From contig CM076194.1 in the NCBI GenBank assembly GCA_038277395.1, positions 106,471,708 to 106,535,707 of the forward strand: a DNA stretch of 64,000 nt, in the 5' to 3' direction. Every line of letters starts with the position of its first letter. Positions within the stretch are counted from its first letter, which is position 1. The stretch is from Dryocosmus kuriphilus. Its lineage: Eukaryota > Arthropoda > Insecta > Hymenoptera > Cynipidae. The notes beneath the pieces were generated by a model that did no database searches, had not been told where the DNA came from, and was given only the letters and a program-made list of their open reading frames with translations. Both the position numbers and the translations under genes were made by a program. This document shows, piece by piece, positions 56,519-64,000 of the stretch.

Positions 56519-59112
56519 TGTAATAAAGTTTTACTCTACCCATAAAACGTTGAATAATGTGTTAGGTCATTAGGATATGTATGTACTCGTACATTTGTAA
56601 GAATTATATTGCACTTTATCCTTCTGCTCGCAATAGATGAATAGTCAATAGAGGAAGGGTTATTGGATAGAAGAGAAAGCATTTCGCCTTGGGAATGGCT
56701 TTGTAATAATTTGTATTCAATAATTTAAGTTAAGCTCTTGACGTGAAAGTTGAGTTGAGGCTTCAGGAGTTTAGGAAGTCATCTTGTCATTACGAGTTGT
56801 AGAACCTCTTCGTCCTACCGTTTATTTCTCTCGCAGTCATGGCTGATAATCGCGAGGAATCCTGGATATCCGACGGACATTAGTTCCGCCCGTTATAAAT
56901 AACGTAACAGTGTCAGTCTGGAGGAAGAACATGGAGCGTAACAGTGCAGTGAACAGTCAGTGGACCATCGGGACCGCGGAAACCTTAATAGATGGTTTAT
57001 TATTTTATGAGGCTACCTTATGCTTTGTGTACATAACTCGTAGGTATCTCGTCATTGTCGAGGACCCGTAAATCATTGAAAAGTTGGTCGCACGGTAGCT
57101 CTCCCCGCGAACCAGCTTCCTTTTCTAGTTTTGGGTCCTCTTCTTGGCTTTCGGTTTTCTCCTCAGCAAAAGGTCTTCATTCCACCCGAACTTTAACTTT
57201 CAAGTAACCTCGAGGCTAAATTACTATGATAATGAATTTAAGGATCCGGTTCTCCAGCATGTGAAATTGCATTGTATTTTGCTCAGATCATAAATAAATA
57301 TATTTTTTAATTCATAAGACTTCCAAGTTAAAAGGTTTCATGAATTCAAACTTTAGGGTCAAAATTAAACAATTTTTGAGTGGATTGGTAGTATTCGAGG
57401 AATGGATAAAAAATGATAGAATCTAGTTTCAAGCCTATTAAATTCAGAAAACCAAAATTGAAAAATTGCGGATTCAAACACTGCACGAAAAAAAATAATC
57501 GAAACGGTTTTCATAATTTAAATAAAAAATTCTGCAAGAGAATCAACTTTTTTTCCGTGTGAGAAAAATGTTTGTTTGACAACGAGAAAATCAAAGATTT
57601 GGTTACTTTAGGAGGAAGAAAATATTTTGGTTAACAAACAAAACTTTTGTTAAATCAAGCAAGTTTCGCTGAGACATTTTTTCTGCGAGCGTTTAATATT
57701 TTGCAAATGAAGGCCTTCAAGATTAAACGAGTTAAAATTTGATAATTTAGAATACAACAACTGAAAATTAAAATGAACCATTTCTAACAATTTAAATACG
57801 TAAAAATTAAATAATTTTAGTATTAAGCGTATGAGACTAATAATAATTAAGATACATCAGCACAATTGCTTAGAACGTTGTATCAGAATTAGATATTTAA
57901 TATTTATAAACTGAGGAACGTTTAACTAAATTATTTTACGAATATTTAAAATTGTTACGATTACAAAGCTTCATCTACAAAAGTTCTTGAAATTTTTGAA
58001 ATTGCAATATTATGTGCACAATTTTTCAAATGCAAGCCTTAAAATTTTGAATGTTTAAAATTAACAAATTCGAAGTTATTGAAGAACTTTTTCAAAATTC
58101 AAAAGTTTTTAATTCAACAAACCATAAACTTAAAATTGAAACATTCAAAATTGAAGGATTTTAAATTCGAAGTCTTCAAAATTAGGTCGATAAATTATAT
58201 CAAAGTTTAAACAAATTGTATACTGTAAAACCGGTACGATGTGGATAGAAAAACATTTGAAGTCATATTTTGTGTAAATAAAGAACAAGTTGAGAAAGTA
58301 TTGCATATACGAAATTGAAGGTGGAACATTAATTTTGATTGACATACCATCACATGAATTATATTGGCCATTTATCCTACATTTTATACTTTTTTGACAC
58401 GTTTAACTTTTATTCAGATCGTCCTCTTCCGAATACGTCCTCCTACTACTTAGTACTTCTTCTATTTTTTTTTTTTTATATTCACAGTTTGAGCCTGTCA
58501 GATCAATTATGGTCGAAGGATCTTGTGTGCAAATTTATGAAACAATAGTCCAAACCTGTTATTGAAAAACATTTTTTTCATTCATAAAGTGATTATTTTT
58601 CAATATATTATAAAAATTGTACGAATTCCAAATTGTGTCGTATCTATAACATACAACCGTGACAGTTATTGCTATACTGTTGCTATACCACCTATCATAG
58701 AGAAAAAGTCTACGAATATTTTTGCTTTTTGCCAGCACAAACAATTGCTGGTAACCTAAACGTAGAAAAATAACTTCGATACTCAAACAATTAACCTGTG
58801 AAAAATTCTTCCTTCGTACCGAATAACATATCCGCTAAAAAAAACATATAAAGTATATTCTGCTCGATATTTTCTGCGAAAATTAAGAGAATGATACACC
58901 AAATATTGTTTGAAGAGTCGAAGAAACTAATGGAAGGGCAGTGAAAGCAATTTAATTGATTAAACAATGATAATCTGTCAGCGGACAAAATTTTGTTCGA
59001 CATGTCAAAAACACATTTTTCAATTCTTCAACTAAAAAATAGCAATTAAGTGGTAAACATTTTTATTATAAAACTCGTTTTTAATATTGCTTTTCAATCT
59101 TTTCATTTTTAA
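56519..59112. other. unique DNA with a weak promoter/exon candidate
   Basis: Bases 56700-57200 are the least AT-rich part: TATAAATAA at 56894-56902, Inr-like TCAGTC at 56913 and TCAGTG at 56957, and a 46-codon frame from ATG 56931 (MERNSAVNSQWTIGTAETLI..) ending at 57069 with a possible donor CGTAG|GTATCT near 57042. TATA-Inr spacing is not ideal. Bases 57479-57705 may be a small AAAAAT-TIR MITE. Beyond that the sequence is AT-rich with 63-75-codon frames lacking domains. Confidence 0.3.
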
Positions 59113-60198
59113 AAAATGTGATCACTTCGCGGGTACATTTTCATCGTGCGCTTCGCGCGAAGCATGAGCGCATCTGTTGGCACTCTCGCTTCGCGCTCGA
59201 TACGTTATTTACGGCACTCGCGCTGGGATGTTTTTGGTCCTCGCACATCGTGCTCGTTTTTCGTTACTTGGGTCTTAAACTTTCTAAACACCTAGTTTTA
59301 ATGATATTATTAAATTTGAATTTTATTAAAAATTACGAAACAAAATTATTTTACTTAAGGCTCTATCCATCTTAAGGAATACATTCTCATCATGACACTC
59401 GCGCGTCGCGCTCAACAATTAATTTTTTTTAAGCCCATTGTAGATTACTAGATTCGTATAAAGTTCTTTTGTAATTTTCCAAATTTTCATAATACAGGAT
59501 TTCGATTCTTAAAATTAAAATGATGAGTCTTATAGATAAATTTTGTAGCTTTTTACAAGGTGAACAATTCTGCTTGTTAATATTTTCTCATATCTTGCAT
59601 AGTTTTGCTGCGAAAAGTGGTTTTCTTTATATTTCATAACATGTTTCACGAATAACTCAAAAACTACGCGTCTGATCGAAAAAATGATAGAGAGCAAATT
59701 GGTAGAAGTTTTTGAGTTCAATAACTTTGTTTGTTATCATTTTTTCGTATCTTGCATAGTTTGGCGGGAAATTTGACATTTTTAATTTTTAATAACGTTT
59801 TATCGATTAAAACAAAAACCGTGCATTTTATCAAGAAATGATTGAAACAAAATGTATAGATCTTTTCAAATTAAACAACTTTACTCTTTACTATTTTTTT
59901 GTATCCTGAATATTTTGGCGGGAAACGAGAGTTTTTTAATTTTAATAGCGTTTTCTTGATTAAAATAAAAAGCGTTCATTTTATGAAAAAAACGGTTAAA
60001 ATAAAATTTGTAGATTCCTTTGAGATAAACAATTTTACTTTCTTATATTTTCTTGTATCTCTCATAGTTTAGCCGGAAAATGGATTTTTTGATTTGTTGA
60101 AAACCATTTTTGATGGATAAAACAATAACCGTTGGTCAAAATCCGCGAAAGTCAAATTTTACATAGATCTAATACCTTCTCTGATGAGAGTGTAAAAA
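59113..60198 (-). mobile_element. HINE-like repeat, copy O (microsatellite deleted)
   Basis: The minus-strand copy has a degraded outer hairpin near 59120-59140, the CTTAAGG block near 59355-59390 and four internal units. At about 60140 the sequence jumps from GTTGGTCAAA to ATCCGCGAAAGTCAAA, removing the TGTC and triplet tracts but keeping the 5' terminus at about 60197. Confidence 0.65.
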
Positions 60199-60860
60199 TA
60201 CTACAGGGTGTTTTGTTTAAAAATCAGTCTCTTTTTTCTCATTATTCAGATCATGCTGGTATCCACCTCGTGCCGGTTTCTCCTAGGCATTTAAAAATGA
60301 TAATCGAATATTCAATCACTTGAAATTGACCAATTTTGAATTTCAATCTTAAATATTGTAAAATTTCAAATTGAAAGAATTCCAAGGCATTCAAAAATCA
60401 AAATTAGGAAATTGCGAAATATGAAGCATTACAAATTCAGCAGCTTCAAATCACAAGTATAAATAAAAATTCAAAGTTTCAAATGTCCATCAACATTCAA
60501 AAATTTTAAATTTAAGGACGTTAAAATAAAATAATTTAAGATCTATCAATTCTTAGAAGTACAATAAACTTTCTAAATTCAACAGTTACAAATTAAAGGC
60601 CCTAAAAATCGCGAATGTCAAGTTAAAGTCTACAAAATTGGACAAAATGTACCAACGTCTGATTCTAATTTCGAGTTCAGTTTAAATTTAAACAATTCAG
60701 TATTAAATATTTTTGAATTAAAAGCCTACAAAAGAATTGTAGCGAATTAATAAATTGAACAAATTCAAACTTTAAGCTCTTAAATAGGAATTACCTCAAA
60801 ATTGAACTATGAAGTTTAAATTCAAAGCTATGAACAATTGCAAAATGGAAAACTTATGTA
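60199..60860. other. AT-rich DNA, no supported gene
   Basis: Composed of TTCAAAATT/AAATTTGAA-like text typical of the window's background. There is no terminal repeat or coding signal. Confidence 0.4.
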
Positions 60861-60868
60861 TTAATATT

Positions 60869-61782
60869 GGGCGTACCACGATTGCGGCTCCTTAACGTGG
60901 GTATTGGCTAGATACTTCTTGGAGTTCGTCAGGTATACGACACGACTGCGGCCAGGGTCCGCGAATTGAAATTTTACCGTAACTTAAGATAGTTTCGTCT
61001 AGTGAAATTCTTCGCCCGAACAGCAAATAAGCTGCTTTTCTGAAAATGACAATCAGAAAAGTGTTTGCCTGGGTTTAAACCGATTAAATACTTCTCTAAT
61101 TTAAAGGAATCTTTACTTCATTTAAACTTTCATATAATCTCATTTTCCCTGACTGACTGGCGATGCCCATTGTTCTTTATACAATGAGGAATATAATGCG
61201 ATATAAAAATTCTAATCTTGTAATTAGCAATTGAGAAACATTATATCCAAAATCCACGGTCCTTGGCTATTTCAACGATATGTTATTTGCATTAATAAAT
61301 TAAAAACATTATTAACCAGCTGGAAAAGGGGTTAAGGGATGTGGGGTACTTTTATGTTCAGATACTTGGTAATGGCGAAATTGGTTCTTTAAAATGCATA
61401 AGAACACTTAAAAAATAATACTAAGCTTTCAAAAATTGTGAAATATAAATAGTGGTGGATTTTCCATGATAAGTATTATGTTTCTCTCAGGCGGAGGAAG
61501 GAAAAGAGCAGAAATGGAATTGTGATATATCCAGAACACACTTGATTTCTAAACAAGTTCATCCTGAAATTGTTCATTGACAAAAATAAGCAGTAATCAT
61601 ATTTGTATGCGAAAAATATCACTAGAAATTATTCACTTAGTGAAATTTATGAAAATTTCCGTAGAAATTTAAGAACGTGGCCGCAGTCGTGAATTTCAAT
61701 AAAGTGACCACCGTGGTACCTGGCAGAAACTGACCTACGGATTAGGCAGGTCCAGGAAGGTGGCCGCAATCATGAGCCGCCC
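60869..61782. mobile_element. 914-bp TIR element with 8-bp duplication
   Basis: Termini GGGCGTACCACGATTGCGGC and (inverted) GGGCGGCTCATGATTGCGGC continue as imperfect repeats for about 90 bp, including CGACTGCGGCCA on both sides. Flanks TTAATATT (60861-60868) and TTAATGTT (61783-61790) match at 7 of 8 bases. An 8-bp duplication suggests a hAT-like transposase. The interior is AT-rich with no ORF. Confidence 0.65.
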
Positions 61783-61790
61783 TTAATGTT

Positions 61791-62460
61791 AAGAAATGAA
61801 AAACTTTAATTAAAGTTAATTGGAAGTAAAAAGCAAGATGCTGCTGCGAAGTACTATGGATGTATTCATTATGAATGTATTCATTATTTATTGTGTTCAC
61901 TTTATGAGCACTTTACTTCTCACAGGCATCAAATAAATTTGCTTCCTCATAAAGGAAGGTTTATTTTCATTACCAAAAAAGAAAACTGATACTTATTTCC
62001 TTAATTTGAGTTTCCATCTTACAGAGAAAATCTTATTTACAGAAAATCAGAGAGACATCAAATGATCAATCTGTGTGTTGTTGCAACGAACAACTTTTTA
62101 AGTTACCGTTAGTGTTATATTCTAAATATTTAATAAGTTTTTCTTACATAAACAAAGTAAACACTTTTTTTTAATTTTATAAATTGCTGTTCATAGATCA
62201 TGAAAAGAAATTTATAAAGGTTCGTCAATATAGATCTTTCGAAGCGACTCGAAAACGCGAACAATTGCATCAAGTACAGTACTGTTAATATATTCTTAAT
62301 TTTAGAAAAGTTTTCCTCATATATACAAGATGAACAATATGTCTTTTTTTATAAATCAGTATATCTAGATCATAATAGTTTATGGAAGGTTCATCAATAG
62401 TTCATTCGACGCTTCTCGAAAACGCGAACAAATATATCAGATACAGTCCCAGTCAGAATT
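61791..62460. other. AT-rich DNA with a diverged direct duplication
   Basis: Text around 62213-62290 (GGTTCGTCAATA..TTCGAAGCGACTCGAAAACGCGAACAA..ATCAAGTACAGT) recurs at about 62388-62450 (GGTTCATCAATAG..CGCTTCTCGAAAACGCGAACAA..ATCAGATACAGT), a direct duplication with a period of about 175 bp. No gene is seen. Confidence 0.5.
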
Positions 62461-62464
62461 TTAC

Positions 62465-62662
62465 AACTGGTCCAACAACGGTCCAGCATCGGTTGCCGTT
62501 TGCCGACTGTCGGTAGCCGACTGCTGGTCAAGAGTTGGGGATGATAACGTGGAAAATCATTGGCCCAACGTTGGCAACCGATATAACGGCACCAGCATTG
62601 GGCCACTATTGGTAACCGATATAACGGTTGCCAGCATTGGGCCACCATTGACAACCAATATA
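62465..62662. repeat. 39-bp minisatellite (TTGGCAACCGATATAACGG)
   Basis: Units containing CAACCGATATAACGG and CCAGCATTGGGCCA recur with a period of about 39 bp (62575, 62613, 62652) and degenerate to the left. The word set (TTGGC, CCAGCATTGGGCC) overlaps that of the satellite at 63375-64000. The minus-strand 115-codon frame across it is an artefact. Confidence 0.65.
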
Positions 62663-63374
62663 AGCTACCTATTATAGAGAACCTTAAATAATTAAGAATG
62701 AAGTGTATATTTATGGGAAAAACAAGAATCCCTAATTCCACATCCTAGTTTTTAGGCTTGGGCTAAAAAAATATATTTCATGTTATTATTATTTTAATAC
62801 TCTATTCTTTTAACATATTTAAGTAAACAATTATTCACTATTTAATGTACACAATCACTTATTTACATTTACACTAATTATAATCGCACGCTCTTAAAAT
62901 TTTTTTATTCGCATCGGAATCGAACACCCCTCATTCGCATTCCTAATTCCTACTCCTAACCTTCCTAACGCCTAAAGCCTCACGGCTAACTTAACATGGC
63001 TTACACGGGAAAAAATCGAACAAATAAGGTACTGCTGCAAGGCCGTTTGACAAATGTTTATGACCCATTTCATCAAAAATTTCGGCTTTAGAGATTTGAA
63101 TAATTTATGGGTTCAAAATTTATCCTTTTGTAATGAAAGAATGCTTTTTTAAGTATAAAATTATGAAATTTTTATGTATTTGTAAATTTAATTATAATTC
63201 AAAAAATTCATTATTCTCAACATTACAAAACTACACAAATGTTAAATTCACAAATTTATACAGTTCTTGAAATTTAAAATATTTGAAATTACAAAATTTC
63301 CTAAGTTATAAAACACACCGAAAAAAGAAATTCGGTGTTATAATATTATATAATATGCTCAGTCTGACAATCGA
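62663..63374. other. AT-rich DNA between two arrays
   Basis: AT-rich sequence with a modestly GC-richer stretch at 62885-63030. Nothing recognisable. Confidence 0.4.
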
Positions 63375-64000
63375 GCAAGCGTTGGTCCGTCTTCTATGCC
63401 AAAAAAGATCCAATGGTGGCTGCCAGCTCTGACTTGATACTTAATCTGAGAGTCGAGCAAGCGCCGGTCCATTTATTGTGCCAAAATTAGCTTAATGTTG
63501 GCTGCCAGCTCTGGCTTGATGCTCGCTCTGAAAGTCGCACAAGCATTGGTCCATTTGGTATGCCAATACTGGCCCGACGTTGGCTGCCATATCTGGCTTG
63601 ATACTCTCTCTGCCAGTTGGGCAAGCGTTGGTTTATTTGGTATGCCAATACTGACCTAATGTTGGCTGCCAGCTCTGTCTCGATACTCGCTCTGAAGGTC
63701 GCACAAGCATTGGTCCATTTGGTATGCCAATACTGGCCCGATGTCGGCTGCCATATCTGGCTTGATACTCTCTCTGCCATTTGGGCAAGCGTTGGTTTAT
63801 TTGGTATGCCAACACTGGCCTAATGTTGGCTGCCAGCTCTGTCTCGATACTCTCTCTGGAAGTCGCACAAGCATTGGTCCATTTGGTATGCCAATACTGG
63901 CCCGATGTTGGCTGCCATATCTGGCTTGATGCTCGCTCTGACAGTCGGCAAGCGTTGGACCACGTGGTATGCCAATACTGGCCTAATGTTGGCTGCCAGC
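63375..64000. repeat. 82-bp satellite array, 164-bp higher-order period, open at window end
   Basis: The phase marker GC(G/A)(T/C)TGGTCC/TTT begins at 63379, 63461, 63543, 63625, 63707, 63789, 63871 and 63952, i.e. seven intervals of 82 bp (last 81). Monomers alternate between a GCACAAGCATTGGTCCA type and a GGGCAAGCGTTGGTTTA type from 63543 on, giving a 164-bp dimer. The first two monomers are more diverged. The array continues past the window. Frames of 60-97 codons on both strands are by-products of the period. Confidence 0.85.

Noticed and set aside
62394..62741. 115-aa ORF with repeated LPTVG/WQPLYRLP words
   Set aside because: Direct translation of the 39-bp minisatellite.
63375..64000. 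CRISPR-like array
   Set aside because: The 82-bp period is homologous along the whole monomer with no unique spacers. It is a eukaryotic satellite.

Overview
The window looks like AT-rich intergenic or heterochromatic DNA from an arthropod, most likely an insect. This is inferred from the mariner, pogo/Tigger, Penelope-like, hAT-type, Harbinger-type and tRNA-SINE content, from arthropod-style splice and promoter motifs, and from the absence of bacterial-style genes, operons or rRNA. A hymenopteran would fit, but nothing here proves the order. No complete host protein-coding gene is recognisable. Nearly all open frames over 60 codons lie inside repeats, in particular Asp/Asn frames over a GTC/GTT triplet microsatellite.

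The dominant component is one repeat family, here called HINE-like: about 16 complete or partial copies, roughly 15.9 kb or a quarter of the window. A full copy is about 1.25 kb. In order it has a 5' end with ACATTCTCATC, a TGTC microsatellite, a GTC/GTT triplet tract, four tandem units of about 160 bp, then two successive blocks that each hold the inverted subterminal motif GATGAGAATGT followed by a hairpin. This layout resembles non-autonomous Helentrons (HINE/DINE-1 type). Copies lie at 3.8-8.5, 15.4-18.0, 27.9-29.3, 40.6-42.7, 49.2-50.7, 51.3, 52.3-53.2, 53.9-56.5 and 59.1-60.2 kb.

Layout. 0-3.8 kb: 3' end of a mariner, a TIR element, and an inverted repeat holding a hAT-type MITE with a perfect 8-bp duplication. 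3.8-8.5 kb: four HINE-like copies. 10.9-15.4 kb: a 1.9-kb palindromic element, a 269-bp relative with the same termini, smaller MITEs and a Tc1-like element. 15.4-18.0 kb: a tail-to-tail HINE-like pair. 20.3-25.5 kb: a nested fold-back element, a SINE and TIR elements. 25.7-29.7 kb: a four-layer nest (TA-flanked TIR element > mariner > HINE-like > SINE). 30.8-36.9 kb: a Harbinger-type MITE, then a Penelope-like element with inverted terminal repeats, a GIY-YIG endonuclease remnant and a hammerhead-ribozyme-like motif. One of its arms is split by a 3.5-kb pogo/Tigger transposon encoding the only long ORF (491 aa). 37.5-44.5 kb: fold-back MITEs, a longer HINE-like subfamily copy and a second SINE. 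44.5-49 kb and 56.5-59 kb: mostly unique sequence with weak promoter or exon candidates. 60.9-61.8 kb: a TIR element with an 8-bp duplication. 62.4-64.0 kb: a 39-bp minisatellite and an 82-bp satellite array running off the end.

All autonomous elements seen are broken: the mariner has stops and a lost catalytic Asp, the pogo element has an interrupted DNA-binding domain and a C-terminal frameshift, and the Penelope element lacks most of its reverse transcriptase. The window therefore reads as a layered record of transposition. The insertions can be ordered by which one interrupts which.
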